Shown piece after piece: positions 23,402 through 36,209 of a stretch of 64,000 bases of DNA. Below the pieces are notes generated by a model, which made no database searches, had not been told where the DNA came from, and saw only the letters and a list, made by a program, of their open reading frames with translations. Location: assembly GCF_905475345.1 (NCBI RefSeq), contig NC_066598.1:3705001-3769000 (forward strand), in the 5' to 3' direction. Position numbers and translations under genes: made by a program. The DNA comes from Vespula vulgaris. Lineage: Eukaryota; Arthropoda; Insecta; Hymenoptera; Vespidae. Within the stretch, counting starts at the first letter, position 1. Every line of letters starts with the position of its first letter.

Positions 23402-23725
23402 TCCTTTTCATCCCCACCAACATCGACATCGACTCTTCATCTCCCTCCCCACCTAACACTTTTCATCCCTTCTCCTATCTCACTTCTACCTTCACATCCA
23501 CATCCAACCATCCAAACGACTCTAGCTGCTAATGAAGAAATTACAGCATCCTCAGTTCTCGAATATCTCGGTAACGAAATTGCTCCTGGAACGAACGAAC
23601 CAACCGGAGTTTTGCTTTTTGCCTTGGAACCACACGCGTTCTCCAACGAATCGGCTCCTGCATTTTTCGCAATCAGGAGAAAACGCTTCGTGATCCGAAT
23701 TTACGATATTCGAGTTGAAGCCTAG
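23402..23725 (+). other. Start-less open frame with acceptor-like lead-in
   Basis: A plus-strand frame stays open for 107 codons between TGA (23399-23401) and TAG (23723-23725) with no ATG. The second half is mixed composition (pieces such as ANEEITASSVLEYLGNEIAP and AFFAIRRKRFVIRIYDIRVE). A branch-like CTAAC and a long pyrimidine tract precede CTCTAG, giving an acceptor at 23525. The only nearby donor is TCTCG|GTAACG at 23571. The minus strand is also open over part of this DNA, including a 40-codon frame from an ATG. No family is recognised. An internal exon is possible, but a GC-richer island that happens to lack stops is at least as likely. Confidence 0.2.
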
Positions 23726-25915
23726 CTATTCTTATTCTTTCTTTCTTTCTTTCTTTCTTTTTTCTTTCTTTTTTCTTACGTCATATGTCTCTTTCTTATC
23801 CTTCTTCTTTTTTCTTTCTTTCTTTCTGTTAACTCTTTTTCTTTTTTATTCAAATTTTGTTTTCTTTTTCTTTTTCTTTCTTTTTTTTTTTTTAAGAATT
23901 TAGACTTATCAGTTATATTAGTTTTATTCTCGTTCTCTCGATTTGCTTTAATTTCTTTTTTCTTTTCGTTCCTTCTCTTCGTGATTTATCGAAAAGTAAA
24001 ATTTATGATATACTTATTTATTAATCGTTTCGTTGGTACTGTTTGTATTATTATTTAGGATTTCTTCCCTATTATTCGTGGATAACATCGTCAGAATTTT
24101 GTCTTCTCTCCAAGTAAAATACAAATTCGACGAAGACCGAACTAAATGAGAAAATAGAATTAGATTAACAATCTTCTAGATTGTAGTTTACTATCCGATT
24201 GTTTTTGGCTCATTGGCCAATCATAACGTTCGCCATTTTTGGATATATATATACGTGTCCTTACGTAAAGATGTCGCATATGCCAAATGTTTTATATACA
24301 AATGGTTTGTATTTTTTTGAAACTGGAACTCTTCTCTAAATTTTTTTTTTCTTGGTTTCATGTTTTATTTTCGTTCTATCGATTTTCTGTAATTTCTTTA
24401 GTTTGTTTTTTAGTTTCTTTTCTGTTTCTTCCTTTTCTCCTCATTTTTCTTTTTTCTTTTTTTTTTGTTTTCGTTCCTTCTCTTTATGATTAAAATTCAT
24501 CGAAAAATAAAATATGTAATATGCTTGTGCGCGTATGATATTATGTAAATGCGATATAATATTAAAGAATATTTTTTTAATAATACATTGGGAAAGATGA
24601 TGAGCTGTCTCGTTTTGTAATAAAATTTTTAAATATGTATGAACATTTTCTTACTTGTTCATTTATTTATTTGATATACATACGTAATATAAATTTCTAT
24701 AAATTTTTGTAGCTTCGAATTACACGTAAATATTCGTCTAAGCAGATGAACAAATCGAGCGTTTTGTATTTGTAATAATATATCTAATATGATAATATAC
24801 AGAATCCTTTATTATTATTATTTTTTTAATAACATATGCATTTAATAATATCCACATCCACATTATTTATAAATATATATATATAGTTTCTTTCTAAATA
24901 ATTTATATTATAAATAATTATTAAATAATATAAAAATAAAGAGAAACGTGTGTACTCTTTCTTTTATTTTTTTTCTTTCTTCTTTCACAACTAAAATTTT
25001 TTTTTGTCACACTGACGATAAATGCTTACTCTTGAGTATTTTCTTTTTTTTTTTTTTTAAATACATCTTTCAAAATAATTCATATTATAAATAATTATAA
25101 ATAAATATAAAAATAAAGAGAAATATATATATATATATCTTTTCTTTCTTTCATCCTTTTCTTTTTCTTTATTTTCGCAACTAGAATTCTTTCTACTATA
25201 CTGACGATAAATAGCTACTCTTCAGTATCTTTTTATCTTCAAATACATGTACCTACTCGTAATGTTCACGACAAGCGTTGCGAGTCGAAAGTACGTAGTA
25301 CCAAATATTGACTTACGAAATTGACTGTGGAAGGGGAATGGCGAATCGTCGCGTTTCTTCTTCAGACTTTTCCACCCTCTTTTCGTCGCTAACACCCCCT
25401 TCACTATCTTTCTTTCTAACGACGAGATCAGGCTGGTGATTTCAAATTTGAAGAATAAATTCATGGGAAATTCGTTACTTCGTTTATAAAAAGAATGATA
25501 CAAAAGTCCTTCGAAGGGTCAAAAGTTCATCCCAAATGATTTTAATGATCGATTCATTCTTTTTTCCCTATTTTGTTTTCTTTTTTTTTCGAGATCTTTC
25601 AGTCTTATAGTTTTGTAATTTAAAAGAAAAAAAAAAGAAGGAATAAATAAAAGAACGAATGAATTATAGCTTGTGTGTAGGTTTTTATTACCATATTTGT
25701 AATATATATATATACATCTATATATTTTAATAAATAAATATATATATATATTATCTGTTTACTGTACTTATATTGTACTGTACGTATAATTGTATAATAT
25801 ATGTATAATTTCGTAAAAATAATTTTTTACACGTAATGATTTTTGATTACGATCGTTATAATATTAACAAAAATTCTACTGGCACCAATCGTATCAAACA
25901 GACTAAATGATTTGA
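23726..25915. other. T-rich and AT-rich DNA with duplications, no gene seen
   Basis: TTTC-rich DNA (23730-23900). Then a diverged pair of blocks at about 23930-24010 and 24365-24510 (TTTTATTYTCGTTCTMTCGAT ... TTCGTTCCTTCTCTT ... TCGAAAARTAAAAT). Then a tandem duplication at 24896-25245 and a short mixed island (25250-25550) without a recognisable product. Confidence 0.7.
24896..25245. repeat. Tandem duplication, about 175 bp units
   Basis: Copy 1 (24896-25070) and copy 2 (25072-25245) share an opening AATAATTYATATTATAAATA, then ATAAAAATAAAGAGAAA, a T/C-rich block, CACAACTA or CGCAACTA, CTGACGATAAATR and CTACTCTTSAGTAT. Copies differ by scattered substitutions and by the length of internal T-runs. 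Confidence 0.85.
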
Positions 25916-26120
25916 TTTTTCTAATTTACTATCCAGCTTTCTCTCAAATTCTAATTCCCTTCTAAACGAATATTTCTCTTTAAAAAAAAAAAAAAAAAGA
26001 AAAGAAGAAAAAGAAAAAAAAGGAAAACACAAATTAATAAAAAATCGTATCAAATCCACTCAAAGTACAATAATTTCGCAATAACACAAAAAATGTCAAC
26101 GCATATAATTTTCAAGTTTT
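25916..26120 (+). repeat. Dispersed element, copy 2
   Basis: The diverged direct copy of 18770-18980 described there. Its A-rich spacer is longer, about 17 A followed by GAAAA units. Confidence 0.5.
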
Positions 26121-26279
26121 AAAACGCAGACGCACACAACTTTCCTACTTTCGCGCACACACACACAAACACACACACACGAACGCAAAATAATCTCAAC
26201 GCGCCATATTCGCGTTCTCGCGACACATTTCGTCGCAACAAAAGGAAGAAAAGAAATGAAATAAAACGAAACAAAACAA

Positions 26280-26298
26280 AAAAGAAAGAAGGAGAATA

Positions 26299-26329
<31 letters not shown>

Positions 26330-26395
26330 AAGAAAAAGAGAGAGGGAGAACAAGAGAAAAAGGAAAACTTTCGAGCAGAAGAAAGAAAGAAAGAC

Positions 26396-26450
<55 letters not shown>

Positions 26451-26451
26451 A
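26280..26451. repeat. GA tract followed by (GAAA)n
   Basis: GA units at about 26307-26345, then about 17 GAAA tetranucleotides (26381-26451) with one GACA. The minus strand reads as a long Phe-Leu-Ser frame, which is an artefact. Confidence 0.93.
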
Positions 26452-26519
26452 TGAATGAAAAGAAGAAAGAAAAGACGAAAGAGCGAAAGAAAGAAAGCAA
26501 GAATAAAAGAAAGAAAGAA

Positions 26520-27065
26520 GACGCGTTATAAAATGCTTCCCTCTTAGAGAAGGCCGAAGGGAAAAGGGCCTCCCTTTTTCGAAGCTAGAATATAACAGAC
26601 TCTACAACTGTATTTCGCGAATCCAACGAGTGTAAAGAGGAAAGGAAGGAAGATAAAAAATAAAAAGAAAAAAAAAACAAGAAAAAGAGATAAAGAGATA
26701 AAAAGAGAGAAAGAGAGAAAGAGAGAGAGAGAGAGAAAGAGTCGACGCACGACACCGAATCAGAGTACAGCATACAGTCTTCCACCCCCTTTTTAACTCG
26801 CCACCACCCTCCGTTCTCCGTTCTCCGTCCTTCGTCGTCTACCTTCATTCGTCCATCTCTTTCTCCTTCCTTCTCTCCCTCTCTCTCTTTCTTTCTCTCT
26901 CTCTCTCTCTGTCTCTCTTCCATCCCCACTTTCTCCCCTCTTTGTCCGTCTGCCCATTTTTCTTTTGCATAGAATTCCACTCGTTTTTTAAATGTACCAG
27001 GGCGACGTTTGTTCGCGCGTCAGCTTTGTTACGCAAGCCGTCATCAGAGAAATGCACTCCAAACA

Positions 27066-27116
<51 letters not shown>

Positions 27117-27570
27117 TTTCTTTTTCTTTCTTTCTCTTTCTATATAGGTACATATATAATACTTGCATAGATATGTATATACGTACGTACACACGTAACA
27201 CTTACGTATATATATATATATATAATCTTACATAGTATGTATATTATATATACATAGATAGATATATACGCAAATACATATACAGATACGTACATATATA
27301 GATTCATAGATGTATATGTATTATACATAAATAAATATATATATATATATATCATACGTACATACATAAATAAATATGCGATGTGTGTTTGCCTGTGTAT
27401 TTTACTATCTTTCTATCTTTCTCTTTTTATTTCCCTTTTCATATTTCTCTTTAAACCCTCGATTCTGATATACCCTCAAGTTCTTCTGCTTAATCTTCCC
27501 GAAGAATGCGTTTTGCAAAGTTCGAAGAATTTTCTTTCGTTCACATAATACCAATACCAACCACTACTTT

Positions 27571-27607
<37 letters not shown>

Positions 27608-28300
27608 TGTACTTTCTTCTCTATTATTCTCTATTCCTTTCCCTTCTCTCTCTCTCTCTCTCTCTCTTTCTATCTGTCTCTCTCTCTCTCTCTCTTTCTT
27701 TCTATCTGTCTTTCTCTCTCTCTCTTTCTATCGTTTCAATATTCCAATTACAAGCAACCGATTTTACGTCAATCTTTTGTCCGTTTGCTACGGTCTTGAT
27801 TTTGGATAATAGCGAATTTTCGCTTTATAATAAGGACTTGAATATCGATTGGATATTAAATTGAAAATATGATTAGGAATTTTCGTTTCTTTTTTCTCTT
27901 CTTTTCCTTTTCTTCTTCTTCTTTTCTTCCTCTTCTTTTTCTTTCTTTTTTGTTTTTTTTTTTTTCGTTCTTTTTTTCTCTTCCAAGTCTTCGTTGCATT
28001 AGTTATAATTGTTTTCGTTATTTGAAATTGATGGTTGAGAATGATGCGAGAGATAAAAGTTTTGTCAAACTTTGCAAGATGTTAGAATTATTGATTATAA
28101 ATTCATTTTCATTATGTTAAATAGATTCTTTTTCTTTTCTTTTTTCTTTTTTTTTATTTCTGCTTTAGTTAAGGTTACGTCATTGCTTTTTATTCTATAC
28201 TTCTTTTTCTTTTGTTTCGTTTCTCGTTTTTTTTTCTTTTTTTTTTTTTGTTTACGTTTGCGTGGAATAAAAATTATTCAGGTACATTAAGGTCAGCTTC
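26520..28300. other. Repeat-dominated DNA, no gene seen
   Basis: GA tracts (26703-26740), pyrimidine-rich DNA (26780-26940), a TC tract (27067-27142) that runs straight into TATATAG|GTACAT, TA/TACA-rich DNA (27145-27370), several TC blocks (27575-27730) and T-rich DNA (27880-28260). A small unique piece at 26940-27060 shows no recognisable frame. Confidence 0.75.
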
Positions 28301-29075
28301 GTCTTGTAAAATATATTTGGACGATTTTGAAAATTTATTAGAATTTATTTTACTTACGTCGTAAAGAATAATGAAACTCTTTTTTATTCTTCTATTTAAA
28401 AAAAAAGGAGAGAGAGAGAGAGAGAGAGAATAGCTTTAAATAATTAACATCAGTTACATTTTGAGAAACCTGTTAAAAATATCGAAGAATCATAAATATC
28501 ATCGTAGAATTCGTATTCGTCATAGAAAATAGTAAAATTTTCTTCTCTTTTATTTAAAAAAAAAAAAAAAAAAAAAAGAGAGAAAAACTTGGAAAAGTTG
28601 CAGAAGTTTATTTCCATTTTGAAAAGTTCCATTAAAAATGTTCGATGTTAATTCATACGATTTATATTGATCGTACAAAATAGTACAGTAGTTTTCTCTC
28701 TATCCATTTTTTCTTTGTTCTTTTTTGTGTTATCCAATGCATTTATGAACGAAACAAATGATATATCACGCATTATTACAATTTTTTTCTTTTCTATGAT
28801 TTCACTGATTTTTTCCAATTTATTTATGATACAAAAAACGCGAAATATTTTATTTATAATTCTTCAATTTTTCCTTTATTTTCTTTTCCTTTTTTATAAA
28901 CTCAATAAGAATTTTTACTTTTATTTATGTATAAAAAACATGAAATATTATATTTATAATCCTTTAATTTTTCTTTTATTTTCTCTTCCTTTTTCCTAAC
29001 GAATCAATACGAAGTTTTATAATTATTTAAATACAAAAAACGTGAAACAGTTTATCCGTGATTTATTTATTTTCT
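28300..29075. repeat. Two adjacent sets of decayed tandem repeats
   Basis: Set one, units near 28305, 28445 and 28605: each has ATTTTGARAA... followed by TTAAAAAT or TTAGAATT, then ATAGTA or ATAATGAAA and a TCTTCTATTTAAAAA-type end, with spacing of about 140-157 bp. Set two, units near 28830, 28928 and 29031: ATACAAAAAACGYGAAAYA, then a T-rich tail, with spacing of about 100 bp. Both are heavily diverged. Confidence 0.65.
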
Positions 29076-29096
29076 TTTTTTTTATGATCTCGAATG

Positions 29097-29097
<1 letters not shown>

Positions 29098-29138
<41 letters not shown>
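29098..29138. repeat. (TC)n microsatellite
   Basis: About 41 bp of TC ahead of a T-rich run. Confidence 0.95.
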
Positions 29139-29141
<3 letters not shown>

Positions 29142-29640
29142 ATTGTTTTCTTTTTCTTTTTTTTTTTCTTTTTAAATATTATTCATTTATGTAGAAAACT
29201 TTGGATTGTAATAATACGAACATTCTGTGTAATATGTATTATTAATTTTCGTTTAGAATTCCAAGAACTTCGTTATAACATTTTTCCTCTTTTATTCTAC
29301 CTTCCATTTTTCTGCTATTTAAAATATTCTGTCTTATACTACTTTATTATATTAATATTACTATTTTTATGTGTATTTCAAAATGCACATAAACTCTTTT
29401 ACCTTCTTTCTTTTCCTTCTTTCTCTCTTTCTCTCTCTCTCTCTCTCTCGTTCTCTCTGTCCACTTTATGTCAGTCTTTTACTAATTTACATACTTTACA
29501 TACTTTCAATTACATTATCCTAATTTATTTAATTAACATTCTAACTTAATATAACAACCTAATATACATAATTCTTTTTAAATATTATAAAAGTAATATA
29601 TGTAAATTTTTATCGAACGATGATGATGATGATGATGATG

Positions 29641-29673
<33 letters not shown>

Positions 29674-29875
29674 TTTTCCGTTTTTTTTTTTAAATAAATG
29701 TCGGAGGAAGTCCGATTTTTTTTTTTTTAAAGAAAGAAGAAAATAAGAACAAGACTATTAAATGTATTCGTAAAATTTTGAAATTAACAAAAAGGAGAGG
29801 GAATCGTGGTAAAAATATATTTTAACGTTCATGATAACTCCTGTCGTAAACTTGACAACGTTAAAGTGTTTTTAT
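29139..29875. other. T-rich DNA with GAT/ATT repeats, no gene seen
   Basis: T-rich frames, a TC block (about 29420-29450) and a compound (GAT)7-(ATT)10 tract at 29620-29671. Nothing coding. Confidence 0.75.

Positions 29876-29877
<2 letters not shown>

Positions 29878-29957
<80 letters not shown>
29878..29957. repeat. (AAT)26 trinucleotide microsatellite
   Basis: An 80 bp perfect AAT run, followed by a GAAA-type tract to about 29996. Its frames give poly-Asn or poly-Ile and are artefacts. Confidence 0.97.
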
Positions 29958-29959
<2 letters not shown>

Positions 29960-29997
29960 GAAAAAAAGAAAGAGAGAAAGAAAGAAAGAAAGAAGAG

Positions 29998-31690
29998 CAA
30001 CGCAATATTAACTCTTAACTCCTTTTCATAAAATTTATTAACATCAATTCTTCAAAATATTTCGTAACAATATTTCTAAAAGTTTTCTCCGAGCGTTCGA
30101 GAGTACCTTTCATTAAAATTCAAATTAATTCAATATAAATAAAACGAAACAATCAATCAAATCGATACGATTAATTATCGATACGATTGATTTTCATGGA
30201 GCGTCGATATTTTTTTTTTTTCTTCTTCATCTTTATTATATCTCTTTTTTTTTATGGGGAACTTGACATCGTTAATTAAAAACGTCGATTAAAAGATCAA
30301 TAACATTTTAATCATTGTGAAAAATCTTTTATTAGCGTTACGTATAAATTTTATCATCTTTTAACCCACGTCGAAGAAGATAAAAAAATATAAAAGAAGA
30401 AGAAGAAGAAGAAGAAGAAAAAAGGAAGATGACATTTTGCAAGAACTTGTGAATATTTGATTACCCTTGAAATTAACGTAGCACTCTTCCATAAGGGTCT
30501 CTTGCTCTATCTCAAAGTCAGCTGAAAACTTTGGATGGCGTTATTATTTTATCGTCTCCCGTTTATACAAAAGTTTCTCTCTAGAAGAGCTAACGACTGA
30601 CTATGAGACGACTAAATCGTTCTATGCGAGACTCCTTTCTTGTTTCTTCTTCTTTTTATAATCAAATATCTTCTTCTTCTTCTTCTTTTTCTTCTTCTTG
30701 CTTCTTCGTTGATAATTATTTTCTTTGTTGATAAAATTGAATTTTCCGAAGTAACAACAAAAAATAATAACATTATTTTGTACAAATAATAATGTACGAA
30801 AAGTATACAAATATTTTTTATTAATATTTATAACATTAAAAAACGATATGAATATTGATATCTGATGATAATATTAGTTAATCAATATTATTAAAATAAA
30901 TTCAAAATGTTAATTACATATCGAGATACAAAGGAACGAATAGAGGAAGGATAAATTAACGCGAAGACAATAAAATTTTATTATTTAATCAATGAAAATT
31001 TATTTTAATTAATTTTCTTTGACGATTGTTCGACGATTATCGTATTGTTGGTTCTAATAATTTATATTATATATATATTAATAGAAGACATTGTTTTAAT
31101 TATAATTTTAATGGAGATAATAAATAATCTTCTCGTTCCTTTTTCTTTCTTTCTTTCTCTTTTATTTTTTTTTTTAAATTAATCTAAAGAAATTGATAGT
31201 CTATATACATTATTTCTTTTTTATATATATTATTAAATGAATATTCATTGTTCGTTCGTTCAGTCATTTCAATTTGCTTTATATTACGATATAAAAATAT
31301 TTAGAATTTCATTAAAATAATAATAATGATAGTAATAATAATAATAGTAATAATAATAACAGCGAACGGTGCTGAAGAAGTATCATTAACAGCTAATAAT
31401 TCATCATCAAATTACTTCAGAAACATATCGAATAAAAAAAAAAGAAAAAGAAAGAAAGAAAAATCCTAAGAAACTAACGAATTGTCAAATCTTATTAATT
31501 ATCAATTTTAATCATCAATCAATTAATTGCATATGTATATACATATAATAATTATATTACAAATAATTATATATATAATAAATAAATAAATAAAAAATAA
31601 TTTGAATGATAAACACTTTTATCATTTTTTTTTCCTTTTCTTTTTTTTTTTCCTTTATTTTTTAATTTCATCTTACTCTTTGATGACAGT
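29998..31690. other. AT-rich DNA with a small unique island
   Basis: AT-rich throughout, apart from a unique stretch at about 30430-30640 (low repeat content, no open frame of note) and GAAGAA/CTTCTT triplet tracts (30398-30420, 30670-30710). No gene seen. Confidence 0.7.
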
Positions 31691-32060
31691 GTTCACTTCA
31701 CAGTGTACGTAGTACGTTTCAAACGTTAGAAAGAGGTTAGATATGTAGGTAGGATTAGAAGGTCTCCTTTACTGGTTCCTCAAGGAATCAGAGATTATAT
31801 CCAGGATTAGAAAGTGATTCCTACAGGAATTCCCGTGAGACTCGAACGCCTTTGGGATTTGAGGTCAGACGGTAGAGACGAGTCGTAGTGTCGAGTTAGA
31901 GCTATAAGCATGCGTTTATTAAATTGCCATCCCCCTTTGCGAGAGTATACCCACCCCCTACGAACCGACCACCTATCCACCCCATGCGCGGTACCTTTAT
32001 CGGAAGGCGACGTTGCCACGTTTAATTTTGAATTAACTGTTCGGGCGTGGTTCCTATTGA
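31690..32060 (-). other. Unique island with a 70-codon minus-strand frame
   Basis: About 370 bp of repeat-free, GC-richer DNA. A minus-strand frame of about 70 codons (32019-31807) begins at GTG and has a mixed, basic composition (for example HGVDRWSVRRGWVYSRKGGW). No ATG, no strong flanking splice sites and no family match. It includes TCGAACGCC-type sequence resembling a tRNA B box, without the rest of a tRNA. Probably a conserved non-coding or regulatory island. Confidence 0.25.
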
Positions 32061-32189
32061 AATCTATTTTCTTATGATTTTTTTTTTCTCTTTTCTTTTC
32101 TTCTTTTCTTCTCTCTCTCTCTCTCTCTTTTTTCTTTCTTTTTTTTGTACCTTGTTTTTTTTTTTTTTTATATTTTATCTATTTATTTT

Positions 32190-32690
32190 TCTTTAACGCG
32201 GACACAAAAGTATCTTTTTCTTTTTCTTTTTCTTTTTCGCGTTTTACTTATTTGTTTATTTTTTTTTATTTTTTATTTTTTTTTTTTTTTGAAGGCGAAC
32301 ATTTCGATCTCTCTTAACGGTTAATTCGTCTGTTACGATAAGACACGAAAGTATTTATTTATTTTTTTTTCTCGCGATTTACTTATTTCTTTTTTCTTTT
32401 CTTTTTGACACGATTTTCACGAACAGTTTTTTGATTATTATTTATTTATCTTGTAAAACGTATTTAGTATTATCAATAAATATTGTATATTATTACTTAG
32501 GTGATATAATTATATGTTTATACGTTAATTATTATTTCATTTGTTACAGTAAGACACAAAAGTAGATTTTCTTTTTCACATGATTTTCACGTGAACAATT
32601 TCGATTATCATTTATTTATCTTGAAAACTTATTATCAATATTATAATTAAATAAATATTGCATATTATTATTTATGTAATATATATAACT
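32190..32690. repeat. Decayed tandem array, about 170-190 bp units
   Basis: GACACRAAAGTA appears near 32200, 32340 and 32552. CGATTTTCACGAACA-like blocks at about 32412 and 32581 are each followed by ATTATCATTTATTTATCTTG or a close variant and by ATAAATATTGYATATTATTA. Two fairly clear units and a partial third upstream. Confidence 0.7.
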
Positions 32691-34340
32691 GCAATTATTC
32701 AACACTTCATAGATTATATGTGTTTAGCAAAATATAATATTATCTAAGGATATTTTTGTTTTTCTAAATATTGTTAAGCAAACTACACTTTGTTCAAAAT
32801 GTATCTTTAAAATTTATTATTCTATATATAATCACTTGTTATATTTATTTGTAAAAATTATTTCGTTTTTTTTTTCTTACTTCCTCTTTTTTTTTTTTGC
32901 ATATATTATACATATATTCTGTTCGTTTTCTTTCTTTTTTTTTTTGCTTTCTTTCCTTCCTATGATCTCGATGGATTGCTTTGATCATTTATGTATGAAA
33001 AACAAAAGAGACTTTATTCATAACCTATTTATTTTCTTTTCCACATTTATTAAGATCGCTTTCATAAATAATTATTTATGAACAACACGAAATACATTAT
33101 TTGTCATTGTGTTTACACATTGTCCGTATATTTTTCACGATTTTGATCAATTTCAATAATTATTCTCAAAAATAAATTCTTCTTTGGCCAATATCTTCGT
33201 GAAAATATTTCTAAAAAAAAAAAGAAAAAAAGACGATTTTATTGAAATATTATTGCAACGAGATAAATCATTAATCAAAATAATTTCGAGCAATGATTTA
33301 TTATAATTATCTATATATAAAATTCGACGAGTCACTTCGAGTCACTCGTCGTTCTCTTTTCTTTTTTCTTTTTTCTATCATGATATTTATCTCGATGATA
33401 ATTAATTAATCTTAACAAATTTCAAGTAAATTGCAAACGATTTTCTCGGAAGAATTCGTTGTCGAAATATTTTTAATATTTTTAATAATAATTAGATAAC
33501 AATGCATCCTCCGAAATAAGTATATATATATAAAGAAAGGAAAAAAAAAGACATTACAAAGGTAAAATCGTGTCGATAGATTAATAATCATTATTTGTTA
33601 CGTCCTAAAACGCATTGACATTTTGATCCGTTTTAATTTTAAATAATTCAATCGAACGATGAGCAAGTCAATCGATTAAAAATGTTCACATGCTTTTTAC
33701 TTGAAATTAAATAACAATAAACGTCTAAAATAATTACAATCGTATCAATCAATATTCGTCCCTTTTTCTTCATATGAATAACGAAAACAATTTATCCCGA
33801 CATGATTGATTTCAAATAAACACGAAGAAAAAGAGAAGGTATAATCTTATCTGTCAAATAAATCAAAATTAAAAAAGAAGAATAAAAAAAAACAAGCTAT
33901 TCATACACGAACGAACGAACGAACTCTCGTTAAACAAAACTTTGTCCCTCACCTTCTTCTTCTTCATATAAATAATTTAAACGATTTAATCTTTCTCTCT
34001 TTTATTTATTTATTTATTTTTTTATTTTTTTCGTTTCCAAGAGAGGAGAGGAGTGTTGGAAGTATTCGTAGAATTTATTTCGAACGAGCACGAATAAAAG
34101 ATATAACTTTGCTTGTCGAGCAAAACAAAAGCAAAAAAAGGAAAAAAAAAATATAGGAATAAAAAAGAATCCCATACACACAGAGAGAACGGATTTCTCT
34201 TCCTCATTTTTTTTTTTTTTCGTTTCTTTCTTCCTTTCTTTCTTTCATTTTTTTTTTCTTCTCTAGTCTTTCTTTACGAACTTAATCAAGGAAGGAAATC
34301 ATGTCGAAGGGAAGAAATTCTCAAGGTTTGCCAAGAGTAA
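32691..34340. other. AT-rich DNA, no gene seen
   Basis: T-rich (32860-32950) and A-rich tracts, ACGA repeats (about 33907-33922), (TTTA)n (34000-34025) and T/C-rich DNA (34205-34270). No coding signal. Confidence 0.7.
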
Positions 34341-34738
34341 AATTGAAGGAGCGACTGAGGTCTCGTTACGTCACTCACGAGACACACGTATCACAGAATT
34401 CAATGTATATGTATATATTCATGTGTGTGTGTGTAAAAGCATACATAGAAATGGTAGGTAGTAGGTGACCAGTGTTCTTCTCCATACGGTTTATCGAGCT
34501 TGTAAGTATGGGTAGCCATTCGGTCGGTGCGGTTTGCCCGTGTCGACGGGGAAATTTAATTCGGGCGTCGAAATAACAGAACTACCCTTCTGTGTCCACC
34601 CCTTCTTCGTCGGACCTTCCGCTGTTCCTTTTCAACCCCCCGCTATTCTCTTTTAACACCCTAGTAACTGCTGTGTTGTATTAGACATGTTACTACTTTT
34701 GGGGATTGTACTATGTGATTCTAGTAGAAATCTAATGT
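34341..34738. other. Unique GC-richer island
   Basis: Repeat-poor DNA interrupted by a TG stretch (34420-34436). It contains a GAGCTT|GTAAGTATG donor-like site (GT at 34502) but no convincing upstream acceptor. Frames are short. A regulatory element or the edge of an untranslated exon are possibilities. Confidence 0.3.
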
Positions 34739-34739
34739 A

Positions 34740-34740
<1 letters not shown>

Positions 34741-34776
<36 letters not shown>

Positions 34777-34870
34777 AAAGATTTTTCATTAAATAGAAAG
34801 AATGCGTGTATGACAGAGAAAAACAAAGAAATTTATGTTAGATAAAAAGAAACAAATTGTGATATGAGAA

Positions 34871-34914
<44 letters not shown>

Positions 34915-35101
34915 TTTGTTTAAAAGAGAATAAAAAACAAAGAGAGAGAGAGAAAGAGAGTGGGAGAAGAGACAAATAATTTGTTTGAGAGAGAAAGAGG
35001 AAGTATATGTATGTGTAAGAGAGAGAAAGAAAGATTTATTATGAGAAAAGAAAAATATAAGTGGTAGAATTTCTATGGAAAGGAATAATTATATGTATGT
35101 A

Positions 35102-35140
<39 letters not shown>

Positions 35141-35479
35141 ATCAAAGAAGATATGTAAATGAGAAAGACAAACGATTAATTTAAAAAAAAAAAGGATATG
35201 AACATGTGTGAGAGATAAAGATGAACAATTTGTGTTAAAATTTAAAAAGAAAGAAAATGAATAGAGGTATTAGATAGAGGGGGAAGAATATGTATAATAG
35301 TGTAAGTTAATGAACATGTGCGAAAGAGAAAGAAGAAGGATTTGTATGATAAAAAGAAAGAGAGAGAGAGAGAGAGTCAAAGAACATATGTGCAATATAT
35401 AAAAAAAAAAGTTAAGAATTTGCATGAGAGAGAAAGATGATAAACAAACATGAGACAAAGAGATAAACAATTCATGTGC

Positions 35480-35524
<45 letters not shown>

Positions 35525-36209
35525 AAAAAAAATCAAAGAGTATGTAAAATAAAGAAGGATGAAGAATTTGCATCAAAGAAAACGATAATGAACATGTGTG
35601 TATATGAGTGTGTATGAAAGAAAGAGAGAGAGAGAAAGAGAAATATGTGGGTGAAAGAAAGAGAAAGAATACAAGTGAGAGAAAGAGAGATAAGGAAAGA
35701 GTAAAAGTCATAAAACATATATTAAAGAGAAAGACAAACGATTCGTGTGAGCGAGGAAAAGAGAAAGAGAGATGTTCAAGAGTAAAAAGAAAGAATTTGT
35801 AATGAAAATGTAAGATAAAGAATATCTTACAAAGGAACAGAAAGAGAGAGAGAGAGAGAGGGAGGAAGAGAGATAAAGAGATAGAAAGATAAATAAACAA
35901 TTTTTACGACAAAAAATGATAATGAACTTTTATAGATGGATAAAGACAAACAATTTTCCAAAGTATGATGTATACGTGTGATGGATAAAGACAAACAATT
36001 CGTGTGATAGAGAAAGAAAATGCAAACATGTCAAATAGAAAGAGAAACAACTCGTATATCTATGTACAAACGTATCTATGTATGTGAGAGAGAAAGAGAG
36101 AGATAAAAAGACAGAGAGAGAGAGAGAGAGAGAGAGAGCAAGAAAACGTGTAAATAGAGAAGAATAAAGAATATGTGTTAGCAAAAAGAAAAAGTGAGGG
36201 GAAAATAAG

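Noticed and set aside
29806..30031. Poly-Asn and poly-Ile frames
   Set aside because: Produced by the (AAT)26 microsatellite. Neither is followed by mixed-composition coding sequence.
31830..31860. tRNA B-box-like sequence on the minus strand (GTTCGAGTCTC)
   Set aside because: No A box at the right distance and no 7 bp acceptor stem. The same holds for GAGCTCGAATCC near 21155.
35472..35900. 142-codon minus-strand frame, and many similar Ser-Leu-Phe frames (for example 39867-40460, 59531-59899)
   Set aside because: These are translations of GA/TC and GAAA/TTTC tracts. A stop cannot arise inside such tracts, so length means nothing, and there are no start, domain or splice signals.
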